A DNA stretch of 64,000 nt, taken from positions 13,716,001 to 13,780,000 of the forward strand of contig JAEMBT020000005.1 in assembly GCA_018873245.2 (NCBI GenBank). Direction: 5' to 3'. The notes beneath the pieces were generated by a model that saw only the letters and a program-made list of their open reading frames with translations, searched no databases and was not told the DNA's origin. The DNA comes from Archegozetes longisetosus (lineage: Eukaryota > Arthropoda > Arachnida > Sarcoptiformes > Trhypochthoniidae). Of this stretch, positions 45,723-56,992 are shown piece by piece (the first letter of the stretch is position 1; every line of letters starts with the position of its first letter). A program made the translations under genes and the position numbers.

Positions 45723-46160
45723 GTTTGAATATTTCACAATTCATTCTTTATTAGAACCTTGATATGAAGAAATCAATATCAGCGATGAATTACAGAAATC
45801 TTAGTTATTCGGTTATGAATAATCGCTGATCACGTAATTTAATCATAAATTTTGAATTATTACTTTGCAATAAAGATACTCTCATGAATAACGATCACTA
45901 ATACTACGCCTTATGAAAATTTATTAAAATTTCATATAACTCAAGCTTATAAGTTCATAAATCTCTGTACTTATATTAACATAAACAACATAATAAATCA
46001 AAAATTTATAAGTTATTGTTTGAATGCGTGAAAATATTATTGGCCTTGTAAGAGGTTTTAATGCGATATATAATATACTTGAAATTCTAGAAAATTTTTC
46101 AGCAGATTCGAAATTAAATCTATTATAGAGGCTGCTAAAGTTACTTCAACTAAGATAAAT
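45723..46160. other. Spacer between receptor genes 2 and 3
   Basis: A compact 438-bp spacer; CGCTGATCACGTAATTTAAT near 45825 is shared with the 5' flanks of genes 1 and 2. No other feature. Confidence 0.4.
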
Positions 46161-47583
46161 ATGGAAATTAACATTGCTTTTGAAAAATATGAAGACGAGG
46201 GTCTTTTATATGAAAAGTTTGTGAATTTTTCTGAGCTCAGACATGGCTATATTAAGAGATGGATTTCAGATTACTTACAAGCAGGAAATGATGTTCGAGC
46301 GAGTTTCAACCGAAAAGACGCATCTAGCTTAATATTCATGATCCTCATTGTAGCTAGAACTTTGAAAGTGCTTACAATAACAGATTTGAAAGATAGGATT
46401 TTAATATATTTGGGAGGCCCATGGCATCTGTTAGGAGGAAATATCGTTCATAACGAAATTTTACTTCTCTTGTGGTCAATAAATTTCATATTGTTCTACT
46501 TATTCGTAATTAAAAGTGATTGTAAACTATATAAATGGCTCGAAACTTTTGAATTTCTATCTGGATCTATATCTTCTGAGGAAATCGGTATGAAATTGAT
46601 TATTGAGTAAGAGAGTGATGTTTAAATATAAAAAATTCTAACTTAAAGTATCTTATTAGGATTGAATGATAGAAAACTAGCTTTAAATCTATTGAAAACA
46701 TCGAAAATCGTTCTGAAGACAAGTTGTCTATACATTAATTGTTTAACGATCGGAGTAGTCTTTGTTGGATTTCTAACTATTCTTAACTATAGCTTACATG
46801 ATTTCATATTTCACGGCATATCTTGGGTTACAATTTGGTCAGTTTGGTGTCATTTTGCATGTACAGCAATTTATTATCCCACCGGTTATTATTTCATAGT
46901 CTGTTATTACTTAAAACTAAAACTCACTTCATTTCAAACCAAACTAAAAACTTTCACATCACAATCAAATGGTTTATCATTTGCTAAAAAATCAATGATA
47001 GTTAAAAGTTTGATGAAACAACACAATGACTTATGTGAACAATTGAATGATTATAATAAGTTTTGGAGAAAGTATTTATCCATAACTTTAATGGTTTTTA
47101 TTTCATTAATTTGTTTTTTGTCATATTTAATATTTATCGCATCCATAAAATGGTTTTTACGCATTGAATATTCTGTTGTATTATCAGCTCATATAGCGAT
47201 CATATCTATAATAACATATTCTGCGTCTACTATTTCTCATTTCAATACTATTATAGCAAAAGATTTTTATGCAATTTGTGTGAATATTAAACTTCCCCTC
47301 ATAACCAAATTAAAGGTAATGTGCATTCGGACAATATCTCATTATGTTATTGAAAACCTTTTTTGTTTGCAGCTAATCAATTACATCGAAAAGTTTTCAA
47401 ACAATAGAATTGGATTCACTTTTATCAATGATATTCTGATTACCAGAAGAACTTTTGAAACCGTAAGTTTCAAACTGATTATAGTTTTGTTGATGAAAAT
47501 TAATAGGTTTCCCATTTTCTGATTTACAGCTTATCTATAATTTCAGTGTTTATTTCGTATTGATTGTCGAAAATTCATTTTAG
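46161..47583 (+). CDS. Gustatory-receptor-like seven-helix protein 3, mosaic of copies 1 and 2
   Basis: Exons 46161-46587, 46660-47315, 47373-47462 and 47530-47583 give 408 residues. The first exon starts MEINIAFEKYEDE. Its end, with intron 1, is almost identical to gene 2 (44620-44800), while about 46990-47530, with introns 2 and 3, is almost identical to gene 1 (35990-36530). The last exon (LIYNFSVYFVLIVENSF) returns to a gene 2-like reading. All reading frames are intact and the seven-helix layout is kept, so it can encode a full receptor. Intron 2 is stop-free as in gene 1. Confidence 0.75.
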
Positions 47584-47762
47584 AGTTTGCTTCAAGAAAT
47601 CTCCAGAATAATAGAAATTTGAATGTGACACTTTTTTGAATATGTTTTGAGTCTAGAAATCACTCTTTCAGTTAACAACTAATTTTAATTAAATAAATTT
47701 AATCACTAAAATAAAGTTTGAATAAAATAAATTTTAAAGAAAATTGTATCATAAATGATCTT

Positions 47763-48475
47763 ACAAGGGAAGTATCTGGTCACAAAGTAACGAATTTTGA
47801 AAATATTTTTCCATGAAATAGTTATGATATGAGACGATCATAAATGCTATTCAAATCGGCTGATCTGCAAAAGAGAACAATCTATTAACTTTAAAAAATT
47901 GTTAATCAATGCAAAACTCAATAGCATTTACTATATGGTTAACAAAGTTTTGAGTAACCTCAAACAAAATAAACCCAAGTTAGAGTGACAAATCATGCAC
48001 ATATGTATGAACAATAGAATAGTTACATGAAATTCTCAAATCTCTGTTGTATTTCAATCAGGATTACTGTTTCAAGCTTTTAACTGTATTATTTCTAGCT
48101 ATGCACTTATAGAAGTTAACTTATATTCAAGTACAAGTGTATGATTAGGAAAAATACAATTAAAAGCTTGAAACTGTGATCATAATTGAGATGTATTTTG
48201 AGAATTTCATGTAACTATTCTATTGTTCATACATATGTGCATGATTTGTCACTCTAACTTGGGTTTATTTTGTTTGAGGTTACTCAAAACTTTGCTAACC
48301 ATATAGTAAATGCTATTGAGTTTTGCATTGATTAACAATTTTTTAAAGTTAATAGATTGTTCTCTTTTGCAGATCAGCCGATTTGAATAGCATTTATGAT
48401 CATCTCATATCATAACTAATTGATGGTAAAAATATTTTCAAAATTCGTTACTTTGTGATCAGATACTTCCCTTGT
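47763..48475. repeat. Long near-perfect palindrome (foldback element)
   Basis: Arms of about 335 bp (47763-48100 and 48140-48475) are nearly perfect reverse complements around a loop of some 40 bp; the ends read ACAAGGGAAGTATCTG. No open frame. A transcript would form a long double-stranded hairpin. A target duplication could not be settled. Confidence 0.85.
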
Positions 48476-49620
48476 TAGATTGATCTTAGGTTAAAAATAT
48501 CGAAATACGAGTAAAAGTGCAAACCTCTCATTTCTAAGTATTTAATGCTTTCAAAACGAGTTAAAGAAAACACCCGATTATAGTTATCAATATATATAGA
48601 TCTTTTTAGTTTTAATTAAATGAATAAGAGATTTCAAAATGAACAAATTAAGTAAATATTTTGAGAACAAATATTCGACATAAAATGAAACTTTGTTATC
48701 GCGGAAACGACAGAGGATGCTTAGACTTATTAGAATGGATCGACTGGAATGAAGACATTGATACTGAGTAAGAATTGTAAATAAAAATTTTTTAAATGAA
48801 TCACTTGTTTGAATGATCGACTATGACTTGGATGCTTTCAATTGTAGAATGCATTGAAATGTTATGATTGAGGCGCTACTCTATAAGTGAATATTTGGTG
48901 TACTTTCTTATTGTAGTGAAGTTGACATTTATGAAAAGTGTATTTCATATTATTTTAACATATAGAATCAATGAACACGATTAAGCGTAGGGTATACATA
49001 GGATGATCCATAAGTGCATTTACTACAAAAAAAGCTCTGCGTTATTGCCATGCATTATTATTAGCGAATCACGTAAAAGTGAATAGAACCAAACAAATGT
49101 CCATTTGTTGTTTGGCCGATCATTCATTTTATGTCAAATACGCAAGTAATACAAAATTTTTTATTACTTTGCTATTTGTTTATTCAAATGAAATTTTGGT
49201 TCTCATAAAACAACTTATTTGAATGAGCTATAACTCACTGATAAAACCATTAAATAGATTAACAGTTAGCTAATAACAAAATAGATTTAGTTAGCAAAAT
49301 AGTTAATAATTTGTAAATTAATCAAAAGTGTGTTAAGACCTCTATTTACGAATCAATCCTTTGTGTGATCAAAATCTAGACCATATTTTCGGTATTAAAT
49401 CATAAATAAATATTAAAACCAATTCGAGTAAATGTATTAGCATAACAGTTTCGAACAAATCATATGTAAGTCGTTATTCATTTAAATAATAATTCTTTTA
49501 TTAAAATATTTGACAGAACTTTTGTTATAAAATTGCATTTAATACGACGTAAGTGTTCATTAATTAATCATTAATTTTGTTTCAATTTAAATTCAATTTT
49601 CAAATCGACCGTCAGTTCAA
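48476..49620. other. Non-coding stretch, possible first exon at 48685-48767
   Basis: MKLCYRGNDRGCLDLLEWID runs from an ATG at 48685 to a donor-like GTAAGA at 48768, which looks like a short first exon, but no in-frame partner exon was found. Otherwise AT-rich. Confidence 0.25.
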
Positions 49621-49793
49621 ATGAGTTGCAGTTCAGACACTTGTTTAAATATTAATCGCGAGACAAATCAGATATCAATCGTTTGTAAGTTACTATTATG
49701 ATAGTTGTTCTCATCGTTTTCATTGCAGCCATTTTGTCACTAATTTATTTTCCATTATCTTTATTATCACAAAAATTTGGAGAAACCTTATAA
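49621..49793 (+). pseudogene. Possible decayed member of the small membrane-protein family
   Basis: Starts MSCSSDTCLNINRETNQISI, close in layout to the start of the 8338 protein (polar lead, (N/D)RE, then helix). After IVC the frame breaks, and the next frame gives the helix IVVLIVFIAAILSLIYFPL and ends GETL. The break contains a perfect GTAAGT that could start a 44-nt intron, but splicing it would remove the helix. Confidence 0.3.
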
Positions 49794-49910
49794 TTAAATC
49801 AAAAACGAATCGATTCGATAATTCTTAGAGTGGATCAAAATTTCGGACAATCAGAAATTAATTCACCGAAACATTGAATGAATGGCTCAAACAACGAAAG
49901 CGAATCTTCT

Positions 49911-50418
49911 GGTAGGCCTGTAGTTTAAGGGGCCCAACAAAACATCAAACCATATATATATATTTTGAACCTACTCGAAGGGGGATGTAATACTAGGGGG
50001 GTCGCGGGTCCGCAGTAGCCACCCAGACCTAACCCCTTCGAAAATGGGTAAACCAGGCTTTACCAAGTTGTAACCCAAGCTAAACCTTATTTAAACTAAG
50101 GTATATTAAGTTAGGTCGCTTCGCGATCCAACTTATTCTCCCTTAGTTTATATCAGGCTTGTTTGGGTTACAACTCTCTAAATCCAGGTTTATCCATTAC
50201 GAGGTACTAGACCAAGTAAAGAAGGGTATATCGAGAACTGCTTGTGATAATCGATCAAGTGATCAAGCGAGGTATCACAATGCTCAGCTCCGCATACTAG
50301 AAAATTTTCGGGCCACTGCGGACCTGCGACCCTCCTAGTATTACTTCCCCCTTCGAGTAGGTTCAGAATATATATATGGCTTGATGTTTTGTTGGGCCCC
50401 TTAAACTACAGGCCTACC
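49911..50418. mobile_element. Foldback DNA element with about 108-bp terminal inverted repeats
   Basis: The ends are near-perfect inverted copies starting GGTAGGCCTGTAGTTTAAGG and running to the CGGGTCCGCAGT region. Inner segments (AACCCAAGC... and its complement) extend the fold. Flanks GAATCTTCT (49902-49910) and GAATCTCTT (50419-50427) may be a diverged 9-bp duplication. GC-richer than its surroundings; contains a short copy of the dispersed repeat family (about 50220-50300). Confidence 0.8.
50220..50300. repeat. Dispersed repeat family, short copy 2
   Basis: ATATCGAGAACTGCTTGTGA, then ATCACAATGCTCAGCTCCG: the same order as in the copy at 11475, lying within the foldback element at 49911. 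Confidence 0.45.
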
Positions 50419-50748
50419 GAATCTCTTCAGTTAAGATATGAACTGAATCCAAGAAAGTCAACGAATAAACTGAATGGTTTCCCCTTAAAGTCTTCAAAAA
50501 GTGATTTTTCTTCTAATACATTGTAGATCGTTGAATAATATAAAGAAAAAACAGATTTCGGTTCAATTAATTGATTTAAGAACAGAGAACAAGAATAAAG
50601 TTAGATATCAATAGATTGAATAATACTTTTAATTTCTTGAAGATTTTGAAACACAAATCAGTTATTATTTCCACTTTTTAGTTTATATATTAAAATTTTT
50701 TAGGGACAAGTCATTTATCAATATTTGTATCAATTTTTTATCAGTTTA
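50419..50748. other. Short AT-rich spacer
   Basis: Nothing recognised. Confidence 0.35.
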
Positions 50749-50970
50749 TCAGTGATTTTTCAAAATTTTTAATTGTTTTTCTGATAATTTATTAGTTAAT
50801 TCGACCGAAGAGATAAGCGAAACAATTGAGCCCCAATTCAAAGACAAAGTATTTCTTAAAACAATCGACTGCTTGCTATCATTCGAATCGATGCCACAAA
50901 AACGGGTCTTGGAATTGTCTAACCACTGGAAATACGTATTCAATACTTCGTAACTTCTATTCGACAACAC
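50749..50970 (-). CDS. Hypothetical small protein, minus strand
   Basis: A 73-codon frame from an ATG at 50970, 17 bp from the start of a diverging frame on the other strand. Composition is ordinary for a soluble protein (MLSNRSYEVLNTYFQWLDNS...), with one Cys. No domain recognised and codon evidence is weak. Confidence 0.25.
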   Translation of the reverse strand: MLSNRSYEVLNTYFQWLDNSKTRFCGIDSNDSKQSIVLRNTLSLNWGSIVSLISSVELTNKLSEKQLKILKNH

Positions 50971-50987
50971 ATTAAACTGATTACGAA

Positions 50988-51197
50988 ATGCCTAAAACTG
51001 GTAATAAGTCGGTCTTTAACTTAAAAACACTTTTGCAAGAAATGAATTCAATTATTAACAATTTTGATCGCTTAAAGGCGGGCCTCGATAATATGAATTT
51101 AGAGTTTTTAAAATGTCTCAACCAATTGTTGAAAGATATTGAAAAACAATTTTTCTCAATGATTCAAATACGTTTTCTTATTGTTTTCAAACTTTGA
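50988..51197 (+). CDS. Hypothetical small helical protein
   Basis: A 69-codon frame starting MPKTGNKSVFNLKTLLQEMN. Leu/Met/Ile spacing suggests amphipathic helices over residues 12-55, then a hydrophobic end. It diverges from the minus-strand frame ending at 50970. No homolog recognised; could be a first exon (no clear donor) or chance. Confidence 0.3.
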   Translation: MPKTGNKSVFNLKTLLQEMNSIINNFDRLKAGLDNMNLEFLKCLNQLLKDIEKQFFSMIQIRFLIVFKL

Positions 51198-51298
51198 ATG
51201 TTTTGTTGACTTTTGTCTTAGATTATGAAAATTAATCATATTTTGTGTTTAAATTAAGTATTGAACACTGAGGACCATACGTGTACTTGTATATAAAC

Positions 51299-54245
51299 TA
51301 GTGTTCTTTAAGTTTTGCTAGAGTTAAAGTTAAACTAAAATTACTTTTGTGTTTTAGTTAAAGTTAACTATAACTAAAACTAAAATTAACGATTTTCTGT
51401 ATTCAAACTAAGCAAAGGTGATTCTTTAAGTGACTCTTGATATAAAACTAAAACTAAAACTTAAATTAAATGCTTTTCTATGAGAAAATAAACTGAAACT
51501 AAAACTCAATTCTCTACAAAACTTAAGTTCACTTTGAGTTCTATCACACATTGACATATGATCATTTATCACTTTACAAGACCGGCAACTTTCACCAACA
51601 AAATTTTCCAATCCTTTCTGGGCTTAGAGATTAACTTGATAAGCATAAATTACTCATACTATCACTGATGACTTTACTTTGAGTATCTGTTCAATACACT
51701 TATTTGTGTTTGCGTTTAACATTAAATCGGTGTCATTATTCTTTGTGTGTCAATGCATAAATTAAAATGTCTAATTCAGAAGTAAATGCCTCATATGAGA
51801 GTGAAATTGAAGAGATATCACCAAAAAATCATAAACGGAAGAAATCAGAATGTAAAGCTTCTAATAAAAGACAAACAAAACTTATTTTTGGTGAAAATAA
51901 TGAAAGTGAAAATGAAAATGTGTGCGAAACTGAGAAATTGAATACTAAGATCGGAAGACCGAAAGAGTCTCCAATTTGGAGCTATTTTCAAGAACATAAG
52001 GATTCCAATTCAGCAATTTGCCAAATTAATAATTGTAATATGAAAGTGCCAAAATTTACAACAAATATGAAAACTCATCTTAAAAATCATCATCAAAATG
52101 AGTTTAAAACTTTCAATGAAATCAACGCAAACAGAGATTTAGATAAGAAAAAGTCAACTGAAAAACAGCAAACTTTGACATCATTATTAAACTCTCGAGT
52201 TAAGTATGACTTAAATGATAGAAAACAAATAATGGGAGAGAAAAGTTGTCATACTTTTTCGCTTCGACACGTTATCCTTATAATATGCTTTATTGTAAGC
52301 AATTTGTTGATTTAATTCAACACTTTGATCCAAAATTTAGAATGCCCGGCAATAACAAATTATCTAAGCATGCGATTGAAATGGAAAGCGATTTAAGATC
52401 TAAAATTAAGTCAAATTTAAAAGTTCAAAACTTATTGCCCTAACATGCGATCTATGGACATGCAAAAATCTTACAAATTCTTTCTTAGCGGTTACTGCTC
52501 ATAACTATAATCATCAAACAAAATTAATTAACAATTTATTAATTGGATTGCAAACTATTAATGACTCTCATACAGGGGAAAATGTTAAAAATTGTTTAGA
52601 GAGGATTTTAAATTCATATGATATTAATTTTAATAGTATTTCAAGAATTGTGACTGATAATGGATCTAATATGATAAAAGCTTTTAAGAAAATTTGTACT
52701 TATAGTTACAAGCATTTGAATTCTGCTAATCAAGTCATTAAAGATGTTGCAGAAAATTTATTTGTTGTTGAAGAGTATTGCGAAAACTCATTTAAGAACA
52801 CTTTACACGAGGAAATACAATGGGATGTAGAAGAATCAATTATTAGTAATGAAATCAAAGAATTTGAAGTTAGAGAAATTGAACTAAATTCTTTAAATTA
52901 CAAGAGAACTGTTAGACTCCCATGTTATGCACATACACTACAATTAGTTGTAAATTCTGTTACAAATTCATGTGACATCAAACAATTATCTCAAAAAATT
53001 AGAAAAATTTCATCCAAAATAAATAAATCCACGATTGCAATTCAAAAGTTTAAAAACATATGCAATAGTAAACCCCCATCTTATTGTCCAACTCGATGGT
53101 CTGCTCTTTTTCTAATGCTTAATTGGCTTAATACCAAAAAGAAATTTCGCAAATTTGTGAAGAATTATCTTGGGATCACTTTACAGTGACTGAATGGACT
53201 TTAATTAGCAAAACATTAACACTTCTAAAGCCTTTTTCACAGCACACTAAATTACTTGAAGGAGAGCTCTATATTACGATTTCATCAGTAATTCCGTCCT
53301 TAATTGAACTTAACAGCCATCTCGAAAGCGTTAAAAGTACATTTCCTGATAAGAAAATCGTCGATTTTATGAAGAAGGAATTAAAGAGACGATTTAAAAT
53401 TTTCACAAATCCATCAGAAGTTAATTGTGATCCGATATTTTTAACTGCAACTTTATATGATCCGCGATTTGCTTTGTGTTTGAACAGTGAACAAGTTGAA
53501 TGTGCAATAAAGTATAGTGAACTAATAAAGAATGACTTAGAATATAGAGTTTAAAGAAAGTTCACATGATATTATTCATTCCGATTCCAACACTCCTTTT
53601 TCAAGTGTTCAAAATATAATATTTTCATCATTAAATCAAAATAATTCCTCCAAACAAAGTAATGTGAAAAATGAAATTATAAGTTATATAGAATATCTAA
53701 AGACTCAATTCTTAGCTGATTTTAATCTTACAATTGATTATTTTGGGAACTCATCAAAAGATCATCAATGCCAACTTAATTCAATTGATTTTTGGGCGAA
53801 CAAAATCATTTCTAATAAATTTCCATTAATTGCTAATATTGCACCTGATATTCTGGTCATTCCAGCTTCTCAGGCATCGAGTGAGAGAATTTTCAGCATT
53901 TCTGGCGATTGTTTAAAAGGAAAACGACATTTATTAAGTCCGAAGAAATTAGAAAGAGAAGTTATGTTTATATACAACGAATCCTTATTTAAATTTTAAC
54001 ATCATGTAAAGTGTTACAAAACTTGAATGAAAACTGAAACTGAAACTAAAACTAAATCACTTTTTATTTTTGAAAACTTTAACTAAAACTCAAAGTAACT
54101 AATAATTTGGAAAAAATAAAACTAAAATCAGCTAAAATTTTAAATCTTATCAATACTTTAACTGAAACTAAAATTAAATATTTTCTGTCTGAAAAATTTG
54201 ACTAAAACTGAATATAATTCAAATTTTAAAACTTAAAAAACACTA
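51299..54245 (+). mobile_element. hAT transposon, near full length, with 8-bp duplication
   Basis: A 2947-bp unit flanked by a perfect ATATAAAC (51291-51298 and 54246-54253). Ends are inverted copies of TAGTGTTCTTTAAGTTTT (one mismatch). Both subterminal regions (to 51520 and from 54020) carry many AACTAAAACT repeats. It holds a BED-finger hAT transposase split by frameshifts. Its insertion interrupts a sequence that resembles the foldback MITE just downstream (54313-54465), so it seems to have landed in an older element. Confidence 0.95.
51767..53999 (+). pseudogene. hAT-family transposase, BED finger type, frameshifted
   Basis: Successive frames follow one transposase. 51767-52250: acidic/basic N-terminus, then a BED zinc finger (SPIWSYFQEH, Cys-x4-Cys as CQINNC, HLKNHH). 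52250-52443: middle part, then a frameshift into LTCDLWTCKNLTNSFLAVTA (about 52442). 52548-53189: the catalytic core with IVTDNGSNMIKAF and CPTRW. 53186-53554: continuation in another frame. 53664-53999: C-terminal dimerisation domain with PASQASSERIFSISGD, the hallmark of hAT. At least four breaks separate the pieces, so this copy cannot make the enzyme. The family cuts and pastes DNA with 8-bp target duplications. Confidence 0.92.
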
Positions 54246-54312
54246 ATATAAACCCGGCTTAAGTCTAAAACCAGGTTTAAGACTCGAACCTAGTCTTAAA
54301 ACTTACGTATAC

Positions 54313-54465
54313 TTAGGCCCATTTACACACTCGTATTTAAACCCGATTTAAGTCTAAACTAGGTTTCAATTTTGAGTAAACATAAATTTTCTTATGCATA
54401 CTCAAAATTTAAACCTAGTTTAAACTTAAACCGGATTTTTAAATGAGTGTGCATACGGGTCTAAA
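54313..54465. mobile_element. Short foldback MITE
   Basis: GGCCCATTTACACACTCGTA at 54312 onward pairs with its reverse complement ending at about 54465; arms of about 55 bp, containing AAACCCGATTTAAGTCTAAA and AGGTTT. The same phrase order (CCGGCTTAAGTCTAAA...AGGTTT) starts right after the hAT at 54254, so a second member lies alongside and was split by it. Confidence 0.65.
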
Positions 54466-55139
54466 TGTACAGATAATTTTCTATAATTTTTGTGTATCAC
54501 TTTCTGTATAAAATTCTTTTGGACAAATAATTTTCTTCTAAAATCTTTTTTCCCAAATAACGTATTTTGAAATCAAATGCTCTGAAAACAATTTTCGCAT
54601 ATACTTTCTTATAATAAGTGTTTTGTAAATTTTTCTTTTGACCAGTTACTGAATATTTTTTGCAAAAGTTCTCAGACATCAAAGTTGATTTAAACAAATT
54701 TATTCAATAAAAAAATCGATTCTTTGATATTTGAGTGACTTTCGTGCCCTGGAAACGTTGCCTCTAATGATTTGAGCATTAATTCCAACTTAACAATCTT
54801 TTACTTTGCAGGGATCTCTTTGAATATCGACCCCACGAACCCAAACATGGTTCTCGTTCTTGAAACAATTGATTCTGAATATTAGAGATTCTGGTGAAAA
54901 AATTTTATCAGTTCCATAATTAGAGGAATTTACAGAAAATCTCAAATTAAGAAACTCTATAGATATTCGGTCGGGAACCCTTTAGACCCATTAGTCCGGA
55001 TTCACCCATTTTGGGAACATTACGAGTTCTCGAAATATGATTTGATATTATATTAAACTGAATTAGTAATTAAAAGGTAAACGATATTATATTCGAATTC
55101 GATTATCATTGTTTTGAATAACTTTTATGAAGAATTTTC
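54466..55139. other. Non-coding stretch with a dispersed-repeat fragment
   Basis: CCCTTTAGACCCATTAGTCC at about 54969 followed by GGATTCACCCATTTT is shared with the copy at 55700. Otherwise AT-rich; a 66-codon minus frame at 54497 is not supported. Confidence 0.4.
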
Positions 55140-55400
55140 AAAGGAGGATGCCAGGTTTCTATGGGAGCCCCGCCTACTCGACTCACAGAAAGTCTTATTT
55201 ATTGAAAGATCTCAACTAGCAGAGAAACTTTACCAAAGGACACAACTTCCAAAAACGCCGCTTAACGGACATAAACCACAATAAGTATCGAGCAAAAAAC
55301 GTCTTCCTCTGCAACCGGAGCCACCTCCTTTTGGTGACGGTGGGCAACAGGCTTGCTAAGATACCTGGCAAGCCTGGTCAAGGCTCCGGGTTAAAGATAT
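55140..55400. repeat. GC-richer island of unknown origin
   Basis: About 260 bp with notably higher GC than the surroundings, including GGAGCCACCTCCTTTTGGTG and CAAGCCTGGTCAAGGCTCC, the latter able to pair imperfectly with nearby GGAGCC. No frame, terminal repeats or RNA family recognised. Its abutment to the dispersed-repeat copies at 55500 suggests part of a longer repeat. Confidence 0.35.
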
Positions 55401-55499
55401 ACCGTCATGGCGGATGCTAAGCATCGACATTTTAAATTTGGCATTCTTTTACATTCACATTTTAAATTATTTTACATTTCACATTTTGTTTTTATTACC

Positions 55500-55740
55500 G
55501 AGACCCAAGTGTTGAGTATTAAAATGCTCAGCACGATGTCTGGAATCCATCAATATATAACTCAGGCCATTTGGTCCACCGGTTCGAGACCTGGCCATGG
55601 CCTGGCCAGACCCTAAGTCCGAGACCCAAGTGTGGGTATCAAAATGCTCAGCTCGGCGTCCTGAATCCAACGATATATCACACTTGGGGATGAGAGGTTG
55701 GAAACCCCATTAGACCTATTAATCCGGATTCACCCATCTT
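55500..55740. repeat. Dispersed repeat family, tandem copy 3
   Basis: Two diverged repeats in tandem, each with GAGACCCAAGTGT, AAAATGCTCAGC and a GAATCCA phrase (about 55500-55560 and 55620-55680), then AACCCCATTAGACCTATTAA. Same order as at 11600-11720. Open frames across it are repeat artefacts. Confidence 0.55.
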
Positions 55741-56992
55741 TTAGATTTAGCATTCTTTTTATATTAGTCTACATTTCACGTTCTACATTGTTTTATTCCT
55801 TTCTCTAATGTATATTCACAACCTAATATCCATGACGAGTTGTTTAACACTCGTTTTCCCCCTAAAATGTCACTTTTTAATCGCAACACAAAAAGGTTCA
55901 TAACTTTCGACCGCGGTCACTTTGGCCAAAAAGAGTGATATATTTGAAATCTACTCATCAGTCCGGTCATGATAGTACTCCCATTTGCTGTGAATCAAGT
56001 TAGGCGGACCCTGTCATCCTCATTTGACTCAAGTGACGAATTTTGTGAATTTGCCCTTTTACATTGACTAAAGTTACACTTAAATAATCGCTTATCTCAA
56101 ACCAATATGTCTTTCAATTCTTGTTTCGCGATCAAACTATTCAAGTGTTCAATATGTAAGCATTTATGTTTATTATGACAAAGTGTTTTTGAATATTACA
56201 GCTGCCGCGTGTTTTCACAGATTGCTTATAATAACAAATAAATGGTTTTCTACCTGAATCAATTAGTAAATTGATTAATGATACTTTTCATGGAATATTC
56301 GTTCACATTCATCATTATAACGAATGTACTTCTCTTCTTCCAAACCAATGCGATTTTGTGACTATTAAAATTATTACTTTTTTATAAAGCTTTTGTTACA
56401 ATGATTGCCATCACAAAATTTTTATCCCTAAATGAATCAATTTATAGTTGTCTAAATCTTTATTTCCTTTTAAAACCATGTTTACAATGATTGTAATCAC
56501 ATTTATATTGTTTGGTGTCAGAATCAATCTAATTTTAAGCAGTCAGAAGACTCTTAATAGTATTTTTATATTCATATCCAGGCCAAACACATTTTAATGT
56601 TAATATGGTGATAGTCTTTGGACAATCGGCTGCCAGTTCTCAGGTCTTAGATTTCTCATTTTTGGATAAATGAGAATCTATTTAAATATTCAAAACAATA
56701 CAAAATCATATTTGATTTCTTCAAATGTTTTTATTACTATAAATAAATTTATATTCTCTTTTGTTATCTCTCAAAAATTATTGAATATCTTATTATATAA
56801 AATAAATATATTATTAAATATTTGGAAATCTTATATAATGTTTGATTCTTTTCAAAATTTTTGTAAAATTCGTTTAATTTCAAAACATTAATCGTGTATT
56901 TATCAACCATAATACTATACTTTTGACAACTTGTAAATGAATCTCTTTAAGAATGTCAAAACTTTTGCTTTCAAATAAGAAATTTGGTATTA
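55741..56992. other. Non-coding AT-rich stretch
   Basis: No gene recognised; TATTACTATAAATAA-type low complexity around 56700-56850. Confidence 0.4.

Noticed and set aside
55407-55670. Overlapping plus and minus frames of 69 and 63 codons
   Set aside because: Both lie in dispersed repeats and share repeat-derived phrases.
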